The notes: a model not told the origin generated them from the letters alone. A stretch of 64,000 nt of DNA from Arenicola marina (GCA_964019135.1 OZ025252.1:6216823-6280822); one strand, 5' to 3'; positions 1-15,200 are shown, numbered from the stretch's first letter. Translations and numbers: made by a program.

Positions 1-98
1 CAAGTCTTATTGTAAGATCTTACTGTAAATTTTCACTGTAAAGTATGTCTGTAAGTCTTGTAATGTCAACACTCATCGTTTATCCCCTCTCCACCCAG

Positions 99-224
99 GT
101 GAACCATTTCCCCGGATCCGGCTACTTGACGAACAAGTTAAACCTTGTGAGCTCCCACCAACAGCTGGACGAAGTGCCGCGCGCCTACCGCATCCCACAG
201 GATAAGGAGGACCTCCTGTCCCAC
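99..224 (+). CDS. TTLL15: TTLL15-like exon a
   Basis: The acceptor is ccacccag/gtg and the donor is ccac/gtgagt. Its 42 codons are in phase 0 at both ends and begin VNHFPGSGYLTNKLNL. The NHFPG and TNK motifs mark the early part of the TTLL catalytic domain. The first repeat array begins directly at its donor. Confidence 0.85.
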
Positions 225-3200
225 GTGAGTCCGTCACCCCATAGCGTAGGCTATGGGTGCTCTGTTATATGGGGGTCAGTCACCGCATCGCGTAGGCTAT
301 GGGGGCTCTGTTATATGTGGGTCAGTCACCGCATCGCGTAGGCTATGGGTGCTCTGTTATATGTGGGTCTGTCACCGCATCGCGTAGGCTATGGGTGCTC
401 TGTTATATGTGGGTCAGTCACCGCATCGCGTAGGCTATGGGTGCTCTGTTATATGTGGGTCAGTAACCGCATCGCGTAGGCTATGGATGCTCTGTTATAT
501 GTGGGTCAGTCACCGCGTCGCGTAGGCTATGGGTGCTCTGTTATATGTGGGTCAGTCACCGCATCGCGTAGGCTATGGATGCTCTGTTATATGTGGGTCA
601 GTCACCGCATAGCGTAGGCTATGGGTGCTCTGTTATATGTGGGTCAGTCACCGCATCGCGTAGGCTATGGGTGCTCTGTTATATGTGGGTCAGTCACCGC
701 ATCGCGTAGGCTATGGGTGCTCTGTTATATGTGGGTCAGTCACCGCATAGCGTAGGCTATGGGTGCTCTGTTATATGTGGGTCAGTCACCGCATCGCGTA
801 GGCTATGGGTGCTCTGTTATATGTGGGTCAGTCACCGCATCGCGTAGGCTATGGGTGCTCTGTTATATGTGGGTCAGTCACCGCATCGCGTAGGCTATGG
901 GTGCTCTGTTATATGTGGGTCAGTCACCGCATCGCGTAGGCTATGGGGGCTCTGTTATATGTGGGTCAGTCACCGCATAGCGTAGGCTATGGGTGCTCTG
1001 TTATATGTGGGTCAGTCACGGCATCGCGTAGGCTATGGGTGCTCTGTTATATGTGGGTCAGTCACCGCATCGCGTAGGCTATGGGTGCTCTGTTATATGT
1101 GGGTCAGTCACCGCATAGCATAGACTATGGTAAAGTCGGGAGACCCACTCCGTTCCTCCGTTGAGTCGCGGTTCCAGCCTGTCTTTCCCGCAAGGATTTT
1201 CAAAAGGAATAGGCGCATTGGTAAATTCTGAATCATCTGGAGGCACATTGGAGCTAAATATCACATTTTTGTATAGATTAATATTTTAGCTATCAACTTC
1301 TTCCAAACAATCAGAAAGATGTTTCATTTGTATCTGTGTTTGCAAGACGTTTTACGGAGTACCAATTTCCGATCCGATTGGCCAATTCAAAATACAATTC
1401 GCCAATAGCAACATGTGGAGCAGACAGCTTCACTACAGGTTTCCCTGTTATACGATTGAACAAAGTTGCCTCACTATCTTTGATCAAGTATTTAAATAAA
1501 GACACATGTAGGTACTTTTAAAATTTGGCGGAAAAAGCATACGAAAATAGTGTTGTGTTTTGTCATTAGATGGAGCTAAACCCAGATAAGATGTGGGTTC
1601 AGAAGAGTAGCAACCATCGAGGTGTAAAGATAAAGAAACAATCGGGTAAGTCCGCCTCACCAACTGAGACGTCAAAACAAACACTCAAGTACATCTGCCA
1701 CATCACTAAGACGTCAAAACTAACACTGGGGTAAGTCCGCTTCATCTAGTATGACGTCAAACAAACACTGAGGTTAGTTCGCCATATCCACTAAGACGTC
1801 AAAACAAACACTGAGGTAAGTTCGCCATATCCACTAAGACGTCAAAACAAACACTAAGGTAAGTTTGCCATATCTACTGAGACGTCAAAACAAACACTGA
1901 GGTAAGTTAGCTTCAACCACTGAGACGTCAAAACAAACACTGAGGTAAGTCCGCTTCGTCCACTAAGACGTCAAACCAAACACTAAGGTAAGTCCGCTTC
2001 ATCCACTACGACGTCAAAACAAACACTGAGGTTATTCCGCTTCATCCACTGAAACGTCTAAACAAATACTCAAGTATGTCCGCCACAAGCACTTCGCCGT
2101 CAACATGAAGAAACCCTCTGGTAGAAAGTCTGTTGACCAATTAATTTCCTATAAGCACAGATGTCCAAACCACTTATTTTGTAAGAAAGACAGAATGAAG
2201 CTCATCTGTTGCTCATATTTCTATAATGACTAGCATCTTCTCTCAGAAACGGCATCCTGCATTTAATTTTAAATAATTAATTTTAAATATTCCACACTTT
2301 TCGCTTGCAGAGCTAGACTTGAACCAAGATGGAACATTTGTACAGGAGTACATACATAAACCCTATCTTATTGACGGAAGGTAAGAGTAAAATTACTGTT
2401 AATATCTTCGTGAAGCACATTGAAAAATTGTTGCTTATTGCATAACATATTATTCACTTCATGGTTCATACAGAGATGGCCTTTCCACGCTTTCTGTAAT
2501 CTGACCCGTACATCAATTTCCTTAGCTCCCAACCGTGCCAAGACATGCTAACGTGCAGCAACACATCACCCTTCTGATGTTTGATCTCGTTAGACTGTCC
2601 CTTCATGCTTAAAGTGATGTCTGCGACAGGCATACAGGTATATGTTGTTATACTGTCACACAAACATATGACTGATCCGTTGCCCCCCCCCCCCCCAACC
2701 CGGACCTGTTTTTGCAGGCGGTTTGACATCGGGATATACACGACCCTCACCTCCATAGATCCGCTGCGGCTCTATATCTTTGAGGGGGACTGGCTCGTCA
2801 GGTAAGGGATTCACTGGGCTCCAGAGACTAGGTCAGAGACAGTTCAGGATACACTGATGTCACTATCTGGTTAATGATACCCCAATGTCACTATCTGGTT
2901 AACGATACCCCAATGTCACTATCTGGTTAATGAAACCCCAATGTCACTATCTGGTTAATGATACCCCAATGTCACTATCTGGTTAATGATACCCCAATGT
3001 CACTATCTGGTTAACGATACCCCAATGTCACTATCTGGTTAACGATACTCCAATGTCATTAGCTGGTTAACGATACCCCAACGTCACTATCTGGTTAATG
3101 ATACCCCAATGTCACTATCTGGTTAACGATACTCTAATGTCACTATCTGGTTAATGATACCCCAATGTCACTAACTGGTTAACGATACCCCAATGTCACT

Positions 3201-6200
3201 ATCTGGTTAATGATACCCCAATGTCACTATCTGGTTAATGATACCCCAATGTCACTATCTGGTTAATGATACCCCAATGTCACTATCTGGTTAATGATAC
3301 CCCAATGTCACTATCTGGTTAACGATACCCCAATGTCACTAGCTGGTTAATGATACCCCAATGTCGCTATCTGGTTAACGATACCCCAATGTCACTATCT
3401 GGTTAACGATAACCCAATGTCACTATCTGGTTAACGATACCCCAATGTCACTATCTGCTTAATGATAGATTGAGCGATAGCTCAATGGGTTAGAACGCTC
3501 GCCTTGAGTGCTCTGGCCGCGTGAGAGCCAACGTCCTGATTATACAACCAACCAACCAACTTTAAGATGGTTCACGGACTTTTTGGTCCCCAGGTTCTGC
3601 CCGGACCAATACTACCCTTTTGACGCCACCAACATCAATTCTTACGTGATAACCGACGATTACCTGCCGCCCTGGAAGGTGGGTCCTCGTTCACAGTGCC
3701 AGCCGGGTACACGAGACGGCAGCTGTGTGTGTTAGTTCATCAGGTGATTGTGGTACAGACGACAGCTGTGTGTATTTGTGTTAGTTCATCAGGTGATTGT
3801 GGTACAGACGACAGCTGTGTGTATGTGTGTTAGTTCATCCTGTGATTGTGGTACAGACGACAGCTGTGTGTATGTGTGTTAGTTCATCCTGTGATTGTGG
3901 TACAGACGACAGCTGTGTGTATGTGTGTTAGTTCATCAGGTGATTGTGGTACAGACGACAGATGTGTGTATGTGTGTTAGTTCATCAGGTGATTGTGGTA
4001 CAGACGACAGATGTGTGTATGTGTGTTAGTTCATCCTGTGATTGTGGTACAGACGACAGTTGTGTGTATGTGTGTTAGTTCATCCTGTGATTGTGGTACA
4101 GACGACAGATGTGTGTATGTGTGTTAGTTCATCCTGTGATTGTGGTACAGACGACAGATGTGTGTATGTGTGTTAGTTCATCAGGTGATTGTGGTACAGA
4201 CGACAGCTGTGTGTATGTGTGTTAGTTCATCAGGTGATTGTGGTACAGACGACAGCTGTGTGTATGTGTGTTAGTTCATCGGGTGATTGTGGTACAGACG
4301 ACAGATGTGTCTATGTGTGTTAGTTCATCAGGTGATTGTGGTACAGACGACAGCTGTGTGTATGTGTGTTAGTTCATCAGGGGATTGTGGTACAGACGAC
4401 AGATGTGTGTATGTGTGTTAGTTCATCCTGTGATTGGGGTACAGACGACAGCTGTGTGTATGTGTGTTAGTTCATCCTGTGATTGGGGTACAGACGACAG
4501 CTGTGTGTATGTGTGTTAGTTCATCCTGTGATTGGGGTACAGACGACAGCTGTGTGTATGTGTGTTAGTTCATCAGGTGATTGTGGTACAGACGACAGCT
4601 GTGTGTATGTGTGTTAGTTCATCCTGTGATTGTGGTACAGACGACAGCTGTGTGTATGTGTGTTAGTTCATCCTGTGATTGTGGTACAGACGACAGCTGT
4701 GTGTATGTGTGTTAGTTCATCAGGTGATTGTGGTACAGACGACAGCTGTGTGTATGTGTGTTAGTTCATCCTGTGATTGTGGTACAGACGACAGCTGTGT
4801 GTATGTGTGTTAGTTCATCGGGTGATTGTGGTACAGATGACAGATGTGTGTATGTGTGTTAGTTCATCCTGTGATTGGGGTACAGACGACAGCTGTGTGT
4901 ATGTGTGTTAGTTCATCCTGTGATTGTGGTACAGACGACAGCTGTGTGTATGTGTGTTAGTTCATCCTGTGATTGGGGTACAGACGACAGATGTGTGTAT
5001 GTGTGTTAGTTCATCCTGTGATTGTGGTACAGACGACAGCTGTGTGTATGTGTGTTAGTTCATCCTGTGATTGTGGTACAGACGACAGCTGTGTGTATGT
5101 GTGTTAGTTCATCCTGTGATTGTGGTACAGACGACAGCTGTGTGTATGTGTGTTAGTTCATCCTGTGATTGTGGTACAGACGACAGCTGTGTGTATGTGT
5201 GTTAGTTCATCGGGTGATTGTGGTACAGACGACAGATGTGTGTATGTGTGTTAGTTCATCAGGTGATTGTGGTACAGACGACAGCTGTGTGTATGTGTGT
5301 TAGTTCATCAGGTGATTGTGGTACAGACGACAGCTGTGTGTATGTGTGTTAGTTCATCCTGTGATTGTGTTACAGACACGACAGCTGTGTGTATGTGTGT
5401 TAGTTCATCAGGTGATTGTGGTACAGACGACAGCTGTGTGTATGTGTGTTAGTTCATCCTGTGATTGTGGTAGAGACACGACAGCTGTGTGTATGTGTGT
5501 TAGTTCATCCTGTGATTGTGGTACAGACGACAGCTGTGTGTATGTGTGTTAGTTCATCAGGTGATTGTGGTACAGACGACAGCTGTGTGTATGTGTGTTA
5601 GTTCATCGGGTGATTGTGGTACAGACGACAGATGTGTGTATGTGTGTTAGTTCATCAGGTGATTGTGGTACAGACGACAGCTGTGTGTATGTGTGTTAGT
5701 TCATCAGGTGATTGTGGTACAGACGACAGATGTGTGTATGTGTGTTAGTTCATCCTGTGATTGTGGTACAGACGACAGCTGTGTGTATGTGTGTTAGTTC
5801 ATCAGGTGATTGTGATACAGACGACAGCTGTGTGTATGTGTGTTAGTTCATCCTGTGATTGTGGTACAGACGACAGCTGTGTGTATGTGTGTTAGTTCAT
5901 CCTGTGATTGTGGTACAGACGACAGATGTGTGTATGTGTGTTAGTTCATCAGGTGATTGTGGTACAGACGACAGCTGTGTGTATGTGTGTTAGTTCATCC
6001 TGTGATTGTGGTACAGACGACAGCTGTGTGTATGTGTGTTAGTTCATCAGGTGATTGTGGTACAGACGACAGCTGTGTGTATGTGTTAGTTCATCCTGTG
6101 ATTGTGGTACAGACGACAGCTGTGTGTATGTGTGTTAGTTCATCAGGTGATTGTGGTACAGACGACAGCTGTGTGTATGTGTGTTAGTTCATCCTGTGAT

Positions 6201-9200
6201 TGTGGTACAGACGACAGCTGTGTGTATGTGTGTTAGTTCATCCTGTGATTGTGGTACAGACGACAGATGTGTGTATGTGTGTTAGTTCATCAGGTGATTG
6301 TGGTACAGACACGACAGCTGTGTGTATGTGTGTTAGTTCATCCTGTGATTGTGGTACAGACGACAGCTGTGTGTATGTGTGTTAGTTCATCCTGTGATTG
6401 GGGTACAGACGACAGCTGTGTGTATGTGTGTTAGTTCATCAGGGGATTGTGGTACAGACGACAGATGTGTGTATGTGTGTTAGTTCATCCTGTGATTGGG
6501 GTACAGACGACAGCTGTCTGTATGTGTGTTAGTTCATCCTGTGATTGTGGTACAGACGACAGCTGTGTGTATGTGTGTTAGTTCATCCTGTGATTGTGGT
6601 ACAGACGACAGCTGTGTGTATGTGTGTTAGTTCATCCTGTGATTGTGGTACAGACGACAGATGTGTGTATGTGTGTTAGTTCATCCTGTGATTGGGGTAC
6701 AGACGACAGATGTGTGTATGTGTGTTAGTTCATCGGGTGATTGTGGTACAGACGACAGCTGTGTGTATGTGTGTTAGTTCATCCTGTGATTGGGGTACAG
6801 ACGACAGCTGTGTGTATGTGTGTTAGTTCATCCTGTGATTGGGGTACAGACGACAGCTGTGTGTATGTGTGTTAGTTCATCCTGTGATTGTGGTACAGAC
6901 GACAGCTGTGTGTATGTGTGTTAGTTCATCAGGTGATTGTGGTACAGACGACAGCTGTGTGTATGTGTGTTAGTTCATCCTGTGATTGTGGTACAGACGA
7001 CAGCTGTGTGTATGTGTGTTAGTTCATCGGGTGATTGTGGTACAGACGACAGATGTGTGTATGTGTGTTAGTTCATCAGGTGATTGTGGTACAGACGACA
7101 GCTGTGTGTATGTGTGTTAGTTCATCCTGTGATTGTGGTACAGACGACAGCTGTGTGTATGTGTGTTAGTTCATCCTGTGATTGTGGTACAGACACGACA
7201 GCTGTGTGTATGTGTGTTAGTTCATCAGGTGATTGTGGTACAGACGACAGCTGTGTGTATGTGTGTTAGTTCATCCTGTGATTGTGGTAGAGACACGACA
7301 GCTGTGTGTATGTGTGTTAGTTCATCCTGTGATTGTGGTACAGACGACAGCTGTGTATATGTGTGTTAGTTCATCAGGTGATTGTGGTACAGACGACAGC
7401 TGTGTGTATGTGTGTTAGTTCATCGGGTGATTGTGGTACAGACGACAGATGTGTGTATGTGTGTTAGTTCATCAGGTGATTGTGGTACAGACGACAGCTG
7501 TGTGTATGTGTGTTAGTTCATCCTGTGATTGGGGTACAGACGACAGATGTGTGTATGTGTGTTAGTTCATCCTGTGATTGTGGTACAGACGACAGCTGTG
7601 TGTATGTGTGTTAGTTCATCAGGTGATTGTGGTACAGACGACAGCTGTGTGTATGTGTGTTAGTTCATCCTGTGATTGTGGTACAGACGACAGCTGTGTG
7701 TATGTGTGTTAGTTCATCAGGTGATTGTGGTACAGACGACAGCTGTGTGTATGTGTGTTAGTTCATCCTGTGATTGTGGTACAGACGACAGCTGTGTGTA
7801 TGTGTGTTAGTTCATCAGGTGATTGTGATACAGACGACAGCTGTGTGTATGTGTGTTAGTTCATCCTGTGATTGTGGTACAGACGACAGCTGTGTGTATG
7901 TGTGTTAGTTCATCCTGTGATTGTGGTACAGACGACAGATGTGTGTATGTGTGTTAGTTCATCAGGTGATTGTGGTACAGACACGACAGCTGTGTGTATG
8001 TGTGTTAGTTCATCCTGTGATTGTGGTACAGACGACAGCTGTGTGTATGTGGGTTAGTTCATCCTGTGATTGGGGTACAGACGACAGCTGTGTGTATGTG
8101 TGTTAGTTCATCAGGGGATTGTGGTACAGACGACAGATGTGTGTATGTGTGTTAGTTCATCCTGTGATTGGGGTACAGACGACAGCTGTGTGTATGTGTG
8201 TTAGTTCATCCTGTGATTGTGGTACAGACGACAGCTGTGTGTATGTGTTAGTTCATCAGGTGATTGTGGTACAGACGACAGATGTGTGTATGTGTGTTAG
8301 TTCATCCTGTGATTGGGGTACAGACGACAGCTGTGTGTATGTGTGTTAGTTCATCCTGTGATTGTGTTACAGACGACAGATGTGTGTATGTGTGTTAGTT
8401 CATCAGGTGATTGTGGTACAGACGACAGCTGTGTGTATGTGTGTTAGTTCATCGGGTGATTGTGGTACAGACGACAGCTGTGTGTATGTGTGTTAGTTCA
8501 TCCTGTGATTGTGGTACAGACGACAGCTGTGTGTATGTGTGTTAGTTCATCGGGTGATTGTGGTACAGACGACAGCTGTGTGTATGTGTGTTAGTTCATC
8601 CTGTGATTGTGGTACAGACGACAGCTGTGTGTATGTGTGTTAGTTCATCCTGTGATTGTGGTACAGACGACAGCTGTGTGTATGTGTGTTAGTTCATCCT
8701 GTGATTGTGGTACAGACGACAGCTGTGTGTATGTGTGTTAGTTCATCAGGTGATTGTGGTACAGACACGACAGCTGTGTGTATGTGTGTTAGTTCATCAG
8801 GTGATTGTGGTACAGACACGACAGCTGTGTGTATGTGTGTTAGTTCGTCAGGTGATTGTGGTACAGACACGACAGCTGTGTGTATGTGTGTTAGTTCATC
8901 AGGTGATTGTGGTACAGACACGACAGCTGTGTGTATTTATACTCACACAGCATATGTATGTATATTCTACGTGGTTGGGCTAGACCACGTGGTTGGGCTA
9001 GACTACGTGGTCGGGCTAGACCACGAGGTTGGGCTAGACCACGTGGTTGGGCTAGACCACGTGGTTGGGCTAGACCACGTGGTTGGGCTAGACCACGTGG
9101 TTGGGCTAGACCACGTGGTTATGCGGCACCGGGAACACGTGATCGTAGTAGGACCAGTTGTTCGATCTTAATAGTGTGACTCCATTGTATACTTTTTGCC

Positions 9201-12200
9201 AGATTCCATCGTTGAAAAAGGCATACGAAGAACTTGACTACAATAGGAAGGAGAGCTTATTCGCTTATCTTCGCCAAGACGGTGAGTTCTGCTAATGAAA
9301 CGATTTGCACCTTACTCGAGGAGTGATTACTCAAAGAAATAGAAGTTACGGGCATCCACACGGCCCCAATAATCGCTCATGTCTAGTCCTGTCTAAAGTG
9401 TTACCTCTGCGTGATTTACGTCGAGATCCTAATATTGTATTCAGGTGTAAATTGTGCACGCCACGTATTCAAGGCCAGGATCCTGGTATTGTGTTCAGGT
9501 GTAAATTGTGCACGCCACGTATCCCCGGCCAGGATCCTGGTATTGTATTCATGTCCAGTTCCTGCTTTGGCATTCACGTCTAAGCTGCACCTTCTTCAGG
9601 ACAAGATCCTGATATGTATTCATGTCGTGATCCTGCTTTGGCATTTATGCTTAAACGCCTCCACCTGTTTCAGGCCGGGATCCTGATCTGCTGGCGGCCA
9701 AACTTAAGGATGCGATCCGGAAAACAGTGCTGATGAAGGAAGCCAGCCTGATCCAGGCGACGTCCAATTACCGCTCGTCAAAGTAAAGGATCACGCCTCC
9801 TTATAACTCATGTACCGTATCATATTATAATTAATACGGCAGTACTAAATGCCATGTCTTTATTCAGTAATCCTCCTGTTGGATCGAAATATCGGTCATG
9901 ACGTCACGTCTGGGGGATCCCCCATTCTATATAAATGGCTTGCCCCTTGTTATGAAATGCTCGCCTACTCGCCTACTAAATGTGAAAAAGCCTTACAGGC
10001 TAAAAGTGCCGTTAAGCCCCAATCAAATGAAAGCTAATCAAGTAAATGTGAAAAATTAAATATAGAATATGAAAAAAAGAGCATATGAATGGCCTTCAAA
10101 ACATATTTTAAAATGTGTTAATTGATTATTTCGTTGCCCTTTCAGAAATTTCTTTGAGATGGTTCGCTTTGATTTTGTCTTTGATGAGGATCTCAATGTC
10201 TACCTGATGGAGGTAAATGTGTGTTGGTCCTGTGGGGGGGGGGTATCTATATCAATGTCTACCTGATGGAGGTAAATGTGTGTTGGTCCTGGGGGGGGGG
10301 TATCTATATCAATGTCTACCTGATGGAGGTAAATGTGTGTTTGTCCTGGGGGGGGGGGGGGGTATCTATATCAATGTCTACCTGATGGAGGTAAATGTGT
10401 GTTGGTCCTGGCGGGGGGGGGGTATCTATATCAATGTCTACCTGATGGAGGTAAATATGTGTTGGTCCTGGTGGGGGGCGGTATCTATATCAATGTCTAC
10501 CTGATGGAGGTAAATGTGTGTTGGTCCTGGGGGGGGGGTATCTATATCAATGTCTACCTGATGGAGGTAAATGTGTATTGGTCCTGGGGGGGGGGGTATC
10601 TATATCAATGTCTACTTGATGGAGGTAAATATGTGTTGGTCCTGGTGGGGGGCGGTATCTATATCAATGTCTACCTGATGGAGGTAAATGTGTGTTGGTC
10701 CTGGTTGGTGTGGGGGGGGGTATCTATATCAATGTCTACCTGATGGAGGTAAATGTGTGTTGGTCCTGGGGCGGGGGGGGGGTATCTATATCAATGTCTA
10801 CCTGATGGAGGTAAATGTGTGTTGGTCCTGGGGCGGGGGGGGGGGGTATCTATATCAATGTCTACCTGATGGAGGTAAATGTATGTTGGTCCTGGGGGGG
10901 GGGGTGGTGGTATCTATATCAATGTCTACCTGATGGAGGTAAATGTGTGTTGGTCCTTGGAGGGGGGGGTATCTATATCAATGTCTACCTGATGGAGGTA
11001 AATGTGTGTTGGTCCTGGGGGGGGGTATCTATATCAATGTCTACCTGATGGAGGTAAATGTGTGTTTGTCCTGTGGGGGGGGGTATCTATATCAATGTCT
11101 ACCTGATGGAGGTAAATGTGTGTTGGTCCTGGGGGGGGGGGGGTATCTATATCAATGTCTACCTGATGGAGGTAAATGTGTGTTGGTCCTGGCGGGGGGG
11201 GGGTATCTATATCAATGTCTACCTGATGGAGGTAAATGTGTGTTGGTCCTGGTTGGTGGGGGGGGGGGGCGGTATCTATATCAATGTCTACCTGATGGAG
11301 GTAAATGTGTGTTGGTCCTGGGGGGGGGGGGTATCTATATCAATGTCTACCTGATGGAGGTAAATGTGTGTTTGTCCTGTGGGGGGGGGGGGGGGGTGGT
11401 ATCTATATCAATGTCTACCTGATGGAGGTAATTGTGTATTGGTCCTTGGGGGGGGGGATCTATATCAATGTCTACCTGATGGAGGTAAATGTGTGTTGGT
11501 CCTGGTGGGGGGCGGTATCTATATCAATGTCTACCTGATGGAGGTAAATGTGTGTTGGTCCTGGGGGGGGGGTATCTATATCAATGTCTACCTGATGGAG
11601 GTAAATGTGTGTTTGTCCTGTGGGGGGGGGGGGTGGTATCTATATCAATGTCTACCTGATGGAGGTAATTGTGTATTGGTCCTTGGGGGGGGGATCTATA
11701 TCAATGTCTACCTGATGGAGGTAAATGTGTGTTGGTCCTGGTGGGGGGCGGTATCTATATCAATGTCTACCTGATGGAGGTAAATGTGTGTTGGTCCTGG
11801 GGGGGGGGGATCTATATCAATGTCTACCTGATGGAGGTAAATGTGTGTTTGTCCTGTGGGGGGGGGGTATCTATATCAATGTCTACCTGATGGAGGTAAT
11901 TGTGTATTGGTCCTGGGGGGGGGGGGTATCTATATCAATGTCTACCTGATGGAGGTAAATGTGTGTTGGTCCTGGGGGGGGGGCGGTATCTATATCAATG
12001 TCTACCTGATGGAGGTAAATGTGTGTTGGTCCTGGTGGGGGGGGTGGGGGTATCTATATCAATGTCTACCTGATGGAGGTAAATGTGTGTTGGTCCTGGT
12101 GGGGGGGGTGGGGGTATCTATATCAATGTCTACCTGATGGAGGTAAATGTGTGTTGGTCCTGTGGGGGGGGGGTATCTATATCAATGTCTACCTGATGGA

Positions 12201-15200
12201 GGTAAATGTGTGTTGGTCCTGGTTGGTGGGGGGGGGGGCGGTATCTATATCAATGTCTACCTGATGGAGGTAAATGTGTGTTGGTCCTGGTTGGTGGGGG
12301 GGGGGGGGGCGGTATCTATATCAATGTCTACCTGATGGAGGTAAATGTGTGTTGGTCCTGGGGGGGGGTATCTATATCAATGTCTACCTGATGGAGGTAA
12401 ATGTGTGTTTGTCCTGTGGGGGGGGGGGGGGTGGTATCTATATCAATGTCTACCTGATGGAGGTAATTGTGTATTGGTCCTTGGGGGGGGGGATCTATAT
12501 CAATGTCTACCTGATGGAGGTAAATGTGTGTTGGTCCTGGTGGGGGGCGGTATCTATATCAATGTCTACCTGATGGAGGTAAATGTGTGTTGGTCCTGGG
12601 GGGGGGGGATCTATATCAATGTCTACCTGATGGAGGTAAATGTGTGTTTGTCCTGTGGGGGGGGGTATCTATATCAATGTCTACCTGATGGAGGTAATTG
12701 TGTATTGGTCCTGGGGGGGGGGGGTATCTATATCAATGTCTACCTGATGGAGGTAAATGTGTGTTGGTCCTGGGGGGGGGGGTATCTATATCAATGTCTA
12801 CCTGATGGAGGTAAATGTGTGTTGGTCCTGGTTGGTGGGGGGGGGGGGGCGGTATCTATATCAATGTCTACCTGATGGAGGTAAATGTGTGTTGGTCCTG
12901 GTTGGTGGGGGGGGGGGGCGGTATCTATATCAATGTCTACCTGATGGAGGTAAATGTGTGTTGGTCCTGGTGGGGGGCGGTATCTATATCAATGTCTACC
13001 TGATGGAGGTAAATGTATGTTGGTCCTGGGGGGGGGGGTGGTGGTATCTATATCAATGTCTACCTGATGGAGGTAAATGTGTGTTGGTCCTGTGGGGGGG
13101 GGGGCGGTATCTATATCAATGTCTACCTGATGGAGGTAAATGTGTATTGGTCCTTGGGGGGGGGGATCTATATCAATGTCTACCTGATGGAGGTAAATGT
13201 GTGTTGGTCCTGGTGGGGGGCGGTATCTATATCAATGTCTACCTGATGGAGGTAAATGTATGTTGGTCCTGGGGGGGGGGGTGGTGGTATCTATATCAAT
13301 GTCTACCTGATGGAGGTAAATGTGTATTGGTCCTGGGGGGGGGGTATCTATATCAATGTCTACCTGATGGAGGTAAATGTATGTTGGTCCTGGTGGGGGG
13401 CGGTATCTATATCAATGTCTACCTGATGGAGGTAAATGTGTGTTGGTCCTGGGGGGGGGGGGTATCTATATCAATGTCTACCTGATGGAGGTAAATGTGT
13501 ATTGGTCCTGGGGGGGGGGTATCTATATCAATGTCTACCTGATGGAGGTAAATGTGTGTTTGTCCTGGGGGGGGGGGTATCTATATCAATGTCTACCTGA
13601 TGGAGGTAAATGTGTGTTGGTCCTGGGGCGGGGGGGGGGGGGGTATCTATATCAATGTCTACCTGATGGAGGTAAATGTGTATTGGTCCTGGGGGGGGGT
13701 ATCTATATCAATGTCTACCTGATGGAGGTAAATGTGTGTTTGTCCTGTGGGGGGGGGGGGAAAACTATATCAATGTCTACCTGATGGAGGTAAATGTGTG
13801 TTTGTCCTGTGGGGTGGGGGGATATCTATATCAATGTCTACCTGATGGAGGTAAATGTGTGTTTGTCCTGGGGGGGGGGTATCTATATCAATGTCTACCT
13901 GATGGAGGTAAATGTGTGTTTGTCCTGGGGGGGGGGTATCTATATCAATGTCTACCTGATGGAGGTAAATGTGTGTTTGTCCTGGGGGGGGGGTATCTAT
14001 ATCAATGTCTACCTGATGGAGGTAAATGTGTGTTGGTCCTGGTGGGGGGGGGGGGTATCTATATCAATGTCTACCTGATGGAGGTAAATGTGTATTGGTC
14101 CTGGGGCGGGGGTATCTATATCAATGTCTACCTGATGGAGGTAAATGTATGTTGGTCCTGGTGGGGGGCGGTATCTATATCAATGTCTACCTGATGGAGG
14201 TAAATGTGTGTTGGTCCTGGGGGGGGGTATCTATATCAATGTCTACCTGATGGAGGTAAATGTGTATTGGTCCTGGGGGGGGGGTATCTATATCAATGTC
14301 TACCTGATGGAGGTAAATGTGTATTGGTCCTGGGGGGGGGTATCTATATCAATGTCTACCTGATGGAGGTAAATGTGTGTTGGTCCTGGGTGGGGGGGGG
14401 TATCTCTATCAATGTCTACCAGGTAACTGCGTATGTGCTGGATCTGGGGGAGTTTGCGTATCTCACGCTGGAGGTAGATGTGTGTGTGTGTGTGTGTCCG
14501 GGCATAATTAGCCGTGCCTGGTGGGCATAGCGCGCTTAGAGATCATTGTTGCGTGCTAGATTAATATTAGAAGTCTAGCTATAACTTATGGTTGTACATA
14601 TTGCTGTTTATTTCAGGTTAATATGTCGCCCAACTTGTCGTCCGGTCACTTCCCGGCCAACCGACTAATGTACGAACAGGTCATCTACAGCATGCTCGGG
14701 CTGGTGGGCGTGGCTAAGTCTGTCAGCGATGACATCACTAAGTGGTAGGTACCATGGTCAGTTTGGTGGGCGTGGCTAATTCTGTCATCGATGACGTCAC
14801 AAAGTGGTAGGTACCATGGTCAGTTTGGTGGGCGTGGCTAAGTCTGTCGGCGATGACATCACTAAGTGGTAGGTACCATGGTCGGCCTGGGGGGCGTGGC
14901 TAAGTCTGTCATCGATGACGTCACAAAGTGGTAGGTACCATGGTCAGTCTGGTGGGCGTGGCTAAGTCTGTCAGCGATGACATCACTAAGTGGTAGGTAC
15001 CATGGTCAGTTTGGTGGGCGTGGCTAATTCTGTCAGCGATGACGTCACAAAGTGGTAGGTACCATGGTCAGCCTGGTTGGCGTGGCTAAGTCTGTCAGCG
15101 ATGACGTTACAAAGTGGTAGGTACCATGGTCAGTCTAGTGGGCGTAGCTAAGTCTGTCAGCGATGACATCACAAAGAGGTATGCACCATGGTCAGTCTGG

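Noticed and set aside
12757-13485. Repeated YLYQCLPDGGK frames in the G-run array
   Set aside because: These are products of the donor-junction repeat in shifting frames. G-run length variation breaks every frame.
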